From positions 310,001-374,000 of the forward strand of contig NZ_CP014646.1 of the NCBI RefSeq assembly GCF_001051995.2: a stretch of DNA of 64,000 nucleotides, read 5' to 3'. Each line of letters opens with the position of its first letter. Position 1 is the first letter of the stretch. This document shows, piece after piece, positions 16,862 through 24,444 of the stretch. This stretch comes from Thauera humireducens. Lineage in GTDB: Bacteria; Pseudomonadota; Gammaproteobacteria; Burkholderiales; Rhodocyclaceae. Position numbers and translations under genes: made by a program. The notes under the pieces were generated by a model. That model searched no databases. It saw nothing but the letters and a program-made list of their open reading frames with translations, and was not told the DNA's origin.

Positions 16862-17848
16862 ATGAGCAGCAAGATCAGAATCGCCATTGCCGGCTATGGC
16901 AACCTGGGCAGAGGGGTCGAATCGGCCCTGGCGTGCACCCCCGACATGGAACTCGTCGCCGTCTTCACGCGGCGCGATCCGGCCGGACTCGTACTGCAGA
17001 GCGGCGGCGTGCCGGTGCATGCGATGGCGCGCATCGAGGACTTCGTCGACGCCGTCGATGTGCTCATCCTGTGCGGCGGATCCAAGACCGACCTGCCCGA
17101 GCAAGGGCCCGCACTGGCGGCGCTGTTCAATACCGTCGACAGCTTCGATACCCACGCCAAAGTGCCGGAGTATTTTGCCGCGGTGGATGCGGCGGCGCGT
17201 GGCGGCAAGCGGGTCGCGGTGATTTCGGTGGGCTGGGATCCCGGTCTGTTCTCGATCAACCGCCTGTATGGCGAGGCGGTATTGCCCGACGGGGCGAGCT
17301 ACACCTTCTGGGGCAAGGGGCTCAGTCAGGGGCATTCGGACGCGCTGCGCCGCGTGCCGGGCGTGCAGGGCGCGGTGCAATACACGATACCGTCGCAGGC
17401 GGCCATCGAGCGGGTTCGCAGCGGTTCGCGCCCCAGCCTGACGACGCGCGAAAAGCACACCCGCGAATGTCACGTGGTGCTCGAAGCCGGCGCCGATCCG
17501 AGCGCGGTCGAGCAGGCGATCCTGACGATGCCGGACTATTTTGCCGACTACGACACCAAGGTGAATTTCATCAGTGCGGAAGCGCTGCGGCGCGATCACG
17601 CGGCCATGCCACACGGCGGCTTCGTGATCCGCAGCGGCACCACCGGTGTGGCGTCCTCGCAGATCATGGAGTTCGGGCTCAAGCTCGACAGCAACCCCGA
17701 GTTCACCTCCAGCGTGCTCGTCGCCTATGCGCGCGCTGCCTTCCGCCTCGGCCAGCAGGGCGAGGTCGGCGCCAGGACCGTGTTCGACATCGCGCCGGGG
17801 CTGCTGTCGCCCAAGAGCGCGGCCGAACTGCGCAAGGAATTGCTCTAG
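16862..17848 (+). CDS. ddh: meso-Diaminopimelate D-dehydrogenase
   Basis: This 328-residue NADP-dependent enzyme converts tetrahydrodipicolinate and ammonia into meso-2,6-diaminopimelate in one step, which short-cuts the lysine/peptidoglycan pathway. The N-terminal Rossmann motif is AIAGYGNLGRGVE. Substrate-side motifs include SVGWDPGLFSINRLYGEAVLP, the stretch TFWGKGLSQGHSDALRR, and MPHGGFVIRSGTTG. The size matches the roughly 320-330 residues of the family. The gene is monocistronic, with its own stop 23 bases before a convergent methyltransferase gene. This pathway branch is patchy among betaproteobacteria. Confidence 0.95.
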   Translation: MSSKIRIAIAGYGNLGRGVESALACTPDMELVAVFTRRDPAGLVLQSGGVPVHAMARIEDFVDAVDVLILCGGSKTDLPEQGPALAALFNTVDSFDTHAKVPEYFAAVDAAARGGKRVAVISVGWDPGLFSINRLYGEAVLPDGASYTFWGKGLSQGHSDALRRVPGVQGAVQYTIPSQAAIERVRSGSRPSLTTREKHTRECHVVLEAGADPSAVEQAILTMPDYFADYDTKVNFISAEALRRDHAAMPHGGFVIRSGTTGVASSQIMEFGLKLDSNPEFTSSVLVAYARAAFRLGQQGEVGARTVFDIAPGLLSPKSAAELRKELL

Positions 17849-17862
17849 GCCCTGGCGCAGGC

Positions 17863-17882
17863 AGGCCCGCTCAGGCGGGCTT
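17863..17882. terminator. Hairpin between ddh and methyltransferase gene
   Basis: GCCCGC-TCAG-GCGGGC forms a strong stem, flanked by AG and CTT, at the junction of two convergent genes. It overlaps the methyltransferase stop codon. There is no real T-run, so termination strength is uncertain. Confidence 0.45.
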
Positions 17883-18500
17883 GCGCGCCACCATGCCGAT
17901 CAGCGCCGACCGTCCCACGTGTCCGCTGCCCTCGGCGATGGTGTCCTCGTACTCGACCAGTTCCTCGATCTCCCAGTCGGCGAACGCCTCGCGCAGGATG
18001 TCCTCTGTGTAGAGGTTCTCGGCTGCCGACGGGCCGCCCGTGCGGTATTCGAGCTGCTTGGGCGTATAGCCCTGCAGCAGGATGCGGCCACCGGGGCGAG
18101 CGAGCTGCTTCATCACCTCGAACTGGCGATCGCGCCATTCCGGGCCGACGAACTGGATGAAGATGCCGATCACCCAGTCGAAGGCGGCCTGCAACTCGGC
18201 CGGCGGCCAGCCAGGCGCGAGCATGTCGGCCTGGACGAAATTCACCTCGACCTTGCGCGCCGCGGCGAGGTGGCGGGCCTTCTCGATGGCGACGGCGGAG
18301 ATCTCGATGCCGGTGACTTCCAGACCCTGCTCGGCCAGCCAGACCGAGTTGCGGCCTTCGCCGTCGGCGATGGAGATGGCGTTGCGGCCGTCCTGCAGCC
18401 GTTGTTCGCGACGAGCGAGAAAACGGTTCGGCTCGGTGCCGAACAGGTAGTCCTGGCCGGCGTCGCTGTAGCGCTTGCTCCAGATGCTGTTCTGGTCCAT
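17871..18500 (-). CDS. Class I SAM-dependent methyltransferase
   Basis: This 209-residue protein has the Rossmann-like SAM motif AISIADGEGRNSVWLAEQGLEVTGIEIS and a second motif around VNFVQADMLAPGW. The opening MDQNSIWSKRYSDAGQDYLFGTEPN resembles the TehB/thiopurine-type small-molecule methyltransferases. The ATG at 18500 has AAGGAG about 8 bases upstream. It is 32 bases downstream of yghU on the same strand and probably co-transcribed with it. The pairing with a glutathione-dependent oxidoreductase suggests detoxification, which is inference. The substrate is unknown. Confidence 0.88.
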   Translation of the reverse strand: MDQNSIWSKRYSDAGQDYLFGTEPNRFLARREQRLQDGRNAISIADGEGRNSVWLAEQGLEVTGIEISAVAIEKARHLAAARKVEVNFVQADMLAPGWPPAELQAAFDWVIGIFIQFVGPEWRDRQFEVMKQLARPGGRILLQGYTPKQLEYRTGGPSAAENLYTEDILREAFADWEIEELVEYEDTIAEGSGHVGRSALIGMVARKPA

Positions 18501-18532
18501 TGGGGCGGCTCCTTGTGAAATGTCAGCGGCGG

Positions 18533-19408
18533 TCAGGCCTCGGGCTGCAGCTTGTCCTGGGTGCGGGTGTCGAAGTCGCCGGCGTCGTGGCGCTCGTGCA
18601 GCTGGCTGTCGAGCGGACCCATCACGCGGTTGACCATGCGCCCGCGCTTCACCGCAGGGCGCGCGCCGATCTCGTCGGCCCAGCGGATGACGTTGCGGTA
18701 GTCCTGCACCTGCAGGAACTCGCCGGCGTCGTACAGCAGGCCCTTGGCCATGCCGCCATACCAGGGCCAGATCGCCATGTCGGCGATGGTGTATTCGTCG
18801 CCGGCCACGTAGCGGCTCTCGCCCAGGCGGCGGTCGAGTACATCCATCTGGCGCTTCGTTTCCATCGCGAAGCGGTCGATGGCGTACTCGATCTTGGTTG
18901 GTGCGTAGGCGTAGAAATGGCCCAGGCCGCCACCGACATAGGGCGCGCTGCCCACCTGCCAGAACAGCCAGGACAGGCACTCGGCGCGTCGGGCAGGGTC
19001 GGTCGGCACGAAGGCACCGAACTTCTCGGCCAGGTACAGCAGGATGGCGCCCGATTCGAACACCCGGATCGGCGCCGGGCCGCTGCAGTCGAGCAGGGCG
19101 GGGATCTTGGAGTTCGGGTTCACATCGACGAAGCCGCTGCCGAACTGGTCGCCCTCGTTGATGCGGATCAGCCAGGCGTCGTACTCGGCGCCGCTGTGTC
19201 CGGCGGCGAGCAGTTCCTCCAGCATCACCGTCACCTTCACGCCGTTGGGCGTGGCGAGCGAATACAGCTGCAGCGGATGTCTGCCGCGCGGCAACGTGCG
19301 CTCGTGCGTCGGGCCGGCGACGGGGCGGTTGATGCTGGCGAACTGGCCGCCGCTCGGCTTGGTCCAGGTCCAGACCTTGGGCGGGGTATACCCGGGGGTG
19401 TTCGACAT
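18533..19408 (-). CDS. yghU: Glutathione-dependent disulfide-bond oxidoreductase (YghU type)
   Basis: This 291-residue protein of the glutathione S-transferase superfamily matches the YghU/Nu-class type: an N-terminal extension (YTPPKVWTWTKPSGGQFASINRP) before the thioredoxin-like domain HPLQLYSLATPNGVKVTVMLEE. The conserved NPNSKIPALLD and FESGAILLYLAEKFG bind glutathione, and the helical C-terminal domain has WLFWQVGSAPYVGGGLGHFYAYAP. YghU enzymes reduce disulfides with two bound glutathiones. I chose MSNTPGYTPP at 19408 with GGAG upstream rather than an upstream ATG at 19438. It is the first gene of a two-gene minus operon. Confidence 0.95.
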   Translation of the reverse strand: MSNTPGYTPPKVWTWTKPSGGQFASINRPVAGPTHERTLPRGRHPLQLYSLATPNGVKVTVMLEELLAAGHSGAEYDAWLIRINEGDQFGSGFVDVNPNSKIPALLDCSGPAPIRVFESGAILLYLAEKFGAFVPTDPARRAECLSWLFWQVGSAPYVGGGLGHFYAYAPTKIEYAIDRFAMETKRQMDVLDRRLGESRYVAGDEYTIADMAIWPWYGGMAKGLLYDAGEFLQVQDYRNVIRWADEIGARPAVKRGRMVNRVMGPLDSQLHERHDAGDFDTRTQDKLQPEA

Positions 19409-19550
19409 CGCGTGGTCTCCGTGAGGGTTCGGACTCAAGTCTGCATCATAGAGCGATGAACCCCGCGACGCATCGGCGGTTCGCTGCGCGCTTAAGCGTG
19501 GATTAATCCGCGCTGCTTACCTTGGCGGCAACGCGTTTCCAAGGACCGTC

Positions 19551-20153
19551 ATGTCTGGCGCACTACAACGTCGCTTCAAGCGTTTGTCCGATGGCCCGTC
19601 GGTCTCGCACGTGGTCACAGGGCATCCCCGTCGCCACGTCGCCGAGGCATTCATCCGGGCCACCTTCAGGCAGGCCTATGCGGCCGACGTGCCGGCGTTC
19701 GCGCCGAACCTCATGCTGCTCGAGCAGGACGCGCGTCCGCTCGCTGCGGTGGGCTGGCGCAGCGCGGCCGAAGAAGGGTTGTTCCTGGAGCGCTACCTCG
19801 ATGCGCCCATCGAGCGCGAGATCGGACGACTGGCCGGGCAGGCCGTGCCGCGCGACCGCATCGTCGAGGTTGGCAACCTGGCGGCGGAGCGCCCGGGCAG
19901 CAGCGTGGACCTGATCCTGCTGCTCGCGGCGCATCTCGATCTGCTCGGCTTCGAGTGGGTGGTGTTCACCGCGACGACCGAGTTGATCGGCATCTTCCGC
20001 CGCCTCAGCCTGCCGCCGCTGGCCCTGGCCCAGGCCGACCCCGAGCGTCTCGGCGGTCAGGCCCTCGCCTGGGGGCGGTATTACGACACCCGGCCGGTGG
20101 TCGTCGCCGGCAGGATTCGCATGGCGCTGGAGAAGGGGAGCGAGCGTGGCTGA
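19551..20153 (+). CDS. Thermostable hemolysin family protein
   Basis: This 200-residue protein matches the 'thermostable hemolysin' family. The name comes from Vibrio proteins, but the fold is related to GNAT-type acyltransferases. Characteristic pieces are HVAEAFIRATFRQAYAADVPAFAPNLM, FLERYLDAPIEREI, RDRIVEVGNLAAERPGSS and WVVFTATTELIGIFRRLSLPP. No signal peptide is present, so lysis of red cells is not a likely job. Its stop lies 8 bases inside the next gene, an AMP-ligase, and the block continues through a diiron-type oxidase and an SDR. It probably acts in that pathway. Confidence 0.85.
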   Translation: MSGALQRRFKRLSDGPSVSHVVTGHPRRHVAEAFIRATFRQAYAADVPAFAPNLMLLEQDARPLAAVGWRSAAEEGLFLERYLDAPIEREIGRLAGQAVPRDRIVEVGNLAAERPGSSVDLILLLAAHLDLLGFEWVVFTATTELIGIFRRLSLPPLALAQADPERLGGQALAWGRYYDTRPVVVAGRIRMALEKGSERG

Positions 20154-21648
20154 ATTCTCCTGGCTCGACGTGCTTGCGTCCCACGACAAGGATGCGCCCC
20201 TGCTCGACTCCGGCCAGCGACGCTGGCGCGCGACCGAGATCGCGGACGAACTGCGCGCCCTGCAGCCGCGGCTGGCAGCGTCGAAGGTGGTTGCCGTGCT
20301 GGCCGACAACGGGCCGGCGTGGGTGATGGCCGATCTCGGTACCCAGCTGGCGGGCAAGGTGCATCTGCCGCTGCCGGCGTTCTTCACGCCGGCGCAGCTG
20401 CGCCATGCGCTCGAGCACAGCGCGGCGGACACGGTCCTTACCGACATGCCGGAACGCATCGGCGCGCTCGATCTCGGCTTCTGCCACACGGGGCGCTGGC
20501 AGGGCCTTTACTGGATGCGGCGGATCGTCCCGGCGGTGTCCCTGCCCGAGGGCACCGCGAAGATCTCCTATACGTCCGGCAGCACGGGCGCCCCGAAAGG
20601 CGTCTGCCTGTCGCGCGAGGGCCTGCTCGACACGGCCGGCGCCGTCGGCGAGGCGACGGCGGCGCTGGCGCTGCAGTGTCACCTCGCCGCCTTGCCGCTG
20701 GGGCTGCTGCTGGAGAACGTGGCGGGTGTCTATGCCGCGTTGCTGCGTGGCATTCCCGTCCATCTGCCGCCGCTCGGGACGATGGGCTGGCAAGGCGGCG
20801 CAGGCTTCGATCCGGCGCGGCTGGATGCGGTCGTGCGTGAAAGTGGCGCGGTGAGCCTCATCCTCGTTCCGGAACTGCTGAAGGTCTGGAGCCTGTGGCT
20901 CGCCGCCCGCGGGCTGATGGCGAGCGAGCGTCTGCGATTCGTCGCGGTGGGTGGCGCACGCGTTGCCCCCGGGCTGCTCGAGCTTGCGCGGGCGCGGGGC
21001 ATTCCCGCCTATCAGGGCTACGGCTTCACCGAGGCCGGATCCGTCGTGAGCCTGAACCTGCCGGGTGACGATGGCGAGGATGCCGGTTCGCCCCTGCCGC
21101 ATGTGCGGCTGTCTGTGCGCGAGGGCGAGGTCGTGGTGCATGCGCGTGCCTTCCTCGGCTACGTCGGCGGCGTGCGCGCCACTTCCGGCGCATTTTCGAG
21201 CGGCGACCTCGGACATCTGGATGAGCGCGGCCACCTGCATCTCGACGGCCGGCGCGGAAACCGACTGATCACCTCCTACGGACGCAACGTCTCGCCCGAA
21301 TGGGTCGAGTCCCTGCTGCTGGCCGATGCCGGCGTGGCCCAGGCCGTCGTTGTCGGAGACGGCCGGCCGCAACTCGCTGCGCTGATCGTTCCGTCACCGG
21401 GCGCCGATCCGGCGGCGCTCGCGGCGCTGATCGACCGCGTCAATGCCGCCTTGCCCGACTACGCCCGCGTCCGGCACTGGTTGGCCGTGCAGCCGTTCAC
21501 GGTCGACAACGGCCTGGCGACGGGCAACGGCCGCCCCGTGCGCACACGGGTCATCGAACACCATTCAATGCAGATCGACGCGCTTTACGCCGCCTCATCT
21601 AATGAAACGAACGCCAACGACAAGGAAGCCAATGATGTCTTTCCATGA
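20146..21648 (+). CDS. AMP-binding acyl-CoA synthetase/ligase
   Basis: This 500-residue ANL-family enzyme has the P-loop KISYTSGSTGAPKGVCLS, the A5 motif YQGYGFTEAGSVVSLN, and the hinge and C-terminal segment GNRLITSYGRNVSPEWVE. It activates a carboxylic acid, probably a fatty acid, as an adenylate and perhaps passes it to CoA. The usual catalytic A10 lysine is hard to place; the terminal motif GLATGNGRPVRTRV may provide it differently (TGNGR), as in long-chain acyl ligases of the AAS type. The start is GTG at 20146, inside the end of the hemolysin-family gene. Its 3' end overlaps the next start by 17 bases. Confidence 0.9.
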   Translation: MAEFSWLDVLASHDKDAPLLDSGQRRWRATEIADELRALQPRLAASKVVAVLADNGPAWVMADLGTQLAGKVHLPLPAFFTPAQLRHALEHSAADTVLTDMPERIGALDLGFCHTGRWQGLYWMRRIVPAVSLPEGTAKISYTSGSTGAPKGVCLSREGLLDTAGAVGEATAALALQCHLAALPLGLLLENVAGVYAALLRGIPVHLPPLGTMGWQGGAGFDPARLDAVVRESGAVSLILVPELLKVWSLWLAARGLMASERLRFVAVGGARVAPGLLELARARGIPAYQGYGFTEAGSVVSLNLPGDDGEDAGSPLPHVRLSVREGEVVVHARAFLGYVGGVRATSGAFSSGDLGHLDERGHLHLDGRRGNRLITSYGRNVSPEWVESLLLADAGVAQAVVVGDGRPQLAALIVPSPGADPAALAALIDRVNAALPDYARVRHWLAVQPFTVDNGLATGNGRPVRTRVIEHHSMQIDALYAASSNETNANDKEANDVFP

Positions 21649-22297
21649 CCAGCTTCGCCTGGAGACCGACGAGGCGCGCCAGCATCTCGTTACCGCGCCG
21701 ATCATCGTGGACTGCCTGGCGGGCCGGGTCAGCCGCGAGGCGTATGTCGCCTTCCTCACCCAGGCCTATCACCACGTCAGGCACACCGCACCGCTGCTGA
21801 TGAGTCTGGGCGGCCGGCTGCCGGAACGGCAGGGCTGGATGCGCAAGGCGGTGGCCGAGTACATCGAGGAAGAGATCGGCCACGAGGAATGGATCCTCAA
21901 CGATATCCGCGCCGCAGGCGGCGATGCGGAGGCCGTTCGCGCCGGTCGTCCCGATCTCCCGGCAGAGGTGATGGTGGCCTATGCCTACGACCTGATCAGC
22001 CGCCGCAATCCGGCAGCCTTCTTCGGCATGGTGTTCGTGCTCGAGGGGACCAGCGTCGCGCTTGCGCTTACCGCCGCCGATCGCATCCAGGCAGCGCTCG
22101 GTCTGCCGGACGCCGCCTTCTCGTACCTGCGCTCGCACGGCACGCTCGACCAGGCGCACACGCAGCACCTGGCGAGTCTGCTCGAACGCATGGAGCCCGA
22201 GGATCAGGCCGACGTGGTTCACGCCGCACGCGTGTTCTTCAAATTGTACGGCGATGTGTTCCGTGCGCTGCCGGGCGAGGGCGGATCATGCGACTGA
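21632..22297 (+). CDS. Haem-oxygenase-fold diiron (TenA/PqqC-like) redox protein
   Basis: This 221-residue all-helical protein of the iron-containing redox enzyme group has candidate metal ligands in YIEEEIGHEEW (E...E..H), LEGTS and LDQAHTQH. These match the E-x-x-H / E / H pattern of the haem-oxygenase-like diiron oxidases such as UndA. Known relatives do oxidative decarboxylation, desaturation or N-oxygenation of fatty or amino acids. ATG at 21632 and 21635 are both possible behind AAGGA. It overlaps both neighbours (the ligase and the SDR), so expression is translationally coupled. The reaction here is unknown. Confidence 0.82.
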   Translation: MMSFHDQLRLETDEARQHLVTAPIIVDCLAGRVSREAYVAFLTQAYHHVRHTAPLLMSLGGRLPERQGWMRKAVAEYIEEEIGHEEWILNDIRAAGGDAEAVRAGRPDLPAEVMVAYAYDLISRRNPAAFFGMVFVLEGTSVALALTAADRIQAALGLPDAAFSYLRSHGTLDQAHTQHLASLLERMEPEDQADVVHAARVFFKLYGDVFRALPGEGGSCD

Positions 22298-23103
22298 CCG
22301 ATGCGCGCGTCGTCCTCACCGGCGCGACCGGAGGGCTGGGCGAGGCGCTGGCGCGCCAGCTGGCGATGGCCGGGGCGTCGCTGCTGCTTACCGCCCGCGA
22401 CCCCGCGCGCCTCGAACGGCTTGCCAGCGCTGTGAATGGGCCATGCAGCGTGCTGGCCGCCGACCTCTCCGCCGCCGAGGGCGTCGATCGGCTCGCCGCC
22501 GCCGCCCGCCAATTCGGCGCCAACGTGCTGATCAACAATGCGGGCATCGGAGGCTTCGGCCTGCTCGAAGAACAGGGCTGGGGCGAGGTCGAACGCATCC
22601 TCACGACGAATCTCGCGGTGCCGGTCAGGCTGACTCAGGCCCTGCTGCCTTCGCTGCGCGCACAGCCCGCGGCGGTGGTTGTGAACATCGGCTCCGCGTT
22701 CGGCAGCATTCCGTTCGCGGGTTTCGCGGCCTACTCGGCCGCCAAGGCGGGGCTGCGCGCCTTCTCCCAGGGGCTGCGGCGCGAGCTGGCCGATACCGGA
22801 GTGCGTATCGTGCATGTGGCCCCGCGGGCGATCGACACCGCGCTCAACTCGCGGGCGGTCAGGCAGCTCAATGCCGAACTCGGCAACGCCAGTGACGCGC
22901 CTGAAGCCGTCGCCGGCGTCGTGATCGCCGCCATCGAGGACGAGTGCGCCGAGCGCGTTGTCGGCCAGCCCGAACGTCTCTTCGCCTGGCTCAACGGCTG
23001 TGCACCCGCGCTGGTCGATCGCGGCCTGCGCGGCAAGTTGTCCACCATCAAGCGGCATGCCGGCGATCGGACGATCGCCGCCGCCGGACTTTCGCAATCA
23101 TGA
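22288..23103 (+). CDS. Short-chain dehydrogenase/reductase
   Basis: This 271-residue classical SDR has the cofactor motif TGATGGLGEALARQL, the structural NNAGIGG, catalytic Ser in VVNIGSAFGSI and catalytic YSAAK. It probably uses NADP(H), judged by the basic residue after the first strand (LLTARDPARL). The ATG at 22288 lies 10 bases inside the end of the diiron-oxidase gene. Within the block it would reduce or oxidise the product of the ligase/oxidase pair. The C-terminal 40 residues (RLFAWLNGCAPALVDRGLRGKL) are extended and hydrophobic, as in fatty-acyl/steroid-type SDRs. Confidence 0.92.
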   Translation: MRLTDARVVLTGATGGLGEALARQLAMAGASLLLTARDPARLERLASAVNGPCSVLAADLSAAEGVDRLAAAARQFGANVLINNAGIGGFGLLEEQGWGEVERILTTNLAVPVRLTQALLPSLRAQPAAVVVNIGSAFGSIPFAGFAAYSAAKAGLRAFSQGLRRELADTGVRIVHVAPRAIDTALNSRAVRQLNAELGNASDAPEAVAGVVIAAIEDECAERVVGQPERLFAWLNGCAPALVDRGLRGKLSTIKRHAGDRTIAAAGLSQS

Positions 23104-23117
23104 GAAGGAGCTCTCCG

Positions 23118-23780
23118 ATGACATCCACCGTCGTTCTGCGCCGAATGCTGTTCGCTGCGGCGCTCTCGTTCGGTCTGCCCGCCGCCGCCCAGCAGGCGGG
23201 CGCGCCCGAGGCGCTGGTCGCACCCATCCAGGTGCGCTGGGCCGAGATCAAATACCAGCAGCCTGCCAAGGAGCAGGCGCAGCTGTACCGCAGCCTTGCC
23301 GAACAGGCTCATCAGATGTCGGAGGCGCACCCCAACGAAGCGGCCGTGCTGATCTGGGAAGGGATCGTGCTGTTGAGCGAGGCCGGGGCGCGCGGCGGGC
23401 TCGGGGCCCTGTCGCTCGCCAAGGATGCGAAGGCCGTGCTGGAGGAAAGCCTCAAGCTCGACGAGCACGCGCTGGACGGCTCCGCCTACACCAGCCTGGC
23501 GACGCTCTATGCCAAGGTGCCCGGCTGGCCGCTGGGCTTCGGCGACAAGGCGCAGGCCGAGGCGCTGTTCAAGAAGTCGCTGGCCATCAACCCGGACGGG
23601 ATTGACCCGAACTACTTCTATGGCGAGTATCTGATCGAGACAGGACGGATCTCCGAGGGGCGAGTGTTCCTGGAGCGGGCGCTCAACGCGCCTCCGCGCC
23701 CGGGGCGTGCGCTTGCGGATACGGGGCGCCAGGGCGAGATCCGTGCCCTGCTCGCACGTGCCGCCAGGGAAGGGAACTAA
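23118..23780 (+). CDS. Exported tetratricopeptide-repeat protein
   Basis: This 220-residue protein starts with a signal peptide (VVLRRMLFAAALSFGLPAAA, cut near AQQAG). The rest is helical with TPR-like repeats: NEAAVLIWEGIVLLSEAG, DAKAVLEESLKLDEHALDG, KAQAEALFKKSLAINPDGIDPN and EGRVFLERALNAPP. AAGGAG stands 7 bases before the ATG. It sits between the SDR and a two-component system, 1 base before the response regulator. It may be a periplasmic scaffold or sensor input for that system or a partner of the pathway upstream; the sequence does not decide. Confidence 0.82.
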   Translation: MTSTVVLRRMLFAAALSFGLPAAAQQAGAPEALVAPIQVRWAEIKYQQPAKEQAQLYRSLAEQAHQMSEAHPNEAAVLIWEGIVLLSEAGARGGLGALSLAKDAKAVLEESLKLDEHALDGSAYTSLATLYAKVPGWPLGFGDKAQAEALFKKSLAINPDGIDPNYFYGEYLIETGRISEGRVFLERALNAPPRPGRALADTGRQGEIRALLARAAREGN

Positions 23781-23781
23781 T

Positions 23782-24444
23782 GTGAGGATCTTGCTGGTCG
23801 AAGACGACGCCCTGCTGGGTGACGGGATACGGGCGGGGCTGGAGCTCGACGCCTATGCCGTCGACTGGGTGCGCAACGGCGAGCAGGCGCTGCATGCCCT
23901 GGACAGTCACAGTTACGAAGCCTGCATTCTCGATCTCGGCCTGCCGGGGAAGGACGGAATCGCGGTGCTGAAGGAAGCGCGCAGCGCGGGCGACCGGACA
24001 CCGGTGCTGGTGCTGACCGCGCGCGATACCCGCGAGGACAAGATCGGAGGGCTGGATGCGGGTGCGGACGACTACCTCACCAAGCCCTTCGACCTCGGCG
24101 AACTGCAGGCGCGACTCCGCGCGCTGATCCGCCGGGCCAGCGGTACGGCGCGACCCGTGCTCGAGCATCGCGGCGTCGTGCTCGACCCCTCGACCAAGCG
24201 CGTGACCGCCGATGGCTGTGAGGTGACGCTTTCGGCGCGCGAGTATGCCTTGCTCCAGGACCTGCTCAGCCATCCTGGTCACATCCGCAGCCGGGCGCAG
24301 CTCGAGGAGAGCCTCTACGCATGGGGGGACGAAACCGGCAGCAATACGGTCGAGGTCTATATTCACCACCTACGCAAGAAGCTTGGCGCCGATTTCATCC
24401 GCACCGTCCGGGGTTTCGGTTATCAGCTTGGGGTCGAGGGGTGA
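23782..24444 (+). CDS. OmpR-family response regulator (QseB/PmrA-like)
   Basis: This 220-residue regulator has a receiver domain (VRILLVEDDALLGDGI, phosphoacceptor Asp in CILDLGLPGKDG, conserved K in DDYLTKPFD) and an OmpR-type winged helix (LSAREYALLQDLLSHPGHIRSR ... VYIHHLRKKLG...IRTVRGFGYQL). The pattern is closest to QseB/PmrA/TctD regulators. The start is GTG at 23782, directly after the TPR gene's TAA. Its stop overlaps the kinase start as GTGA, so the pair is translationally coupled. Confidence 0.93.
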   Translation: MRILLVEDDALLGDGIRAGLELDAYAVDWVRNGEQALHALDSHSYEACILDLGLPGKDGIAVLKEARSAGDRTPVLVLTARDTREDKIGGLDAGADDYLTKPFDLGELQARLRALIRRASGTARPVLEHRGVVLDPSTKRVTADGCEVTLSAREYALLQDLLSHPGHIRSRAQLEESLYAWGDETGSNTVEVYIHHLRKKLGADFIRTVRGFGYQLGVEG

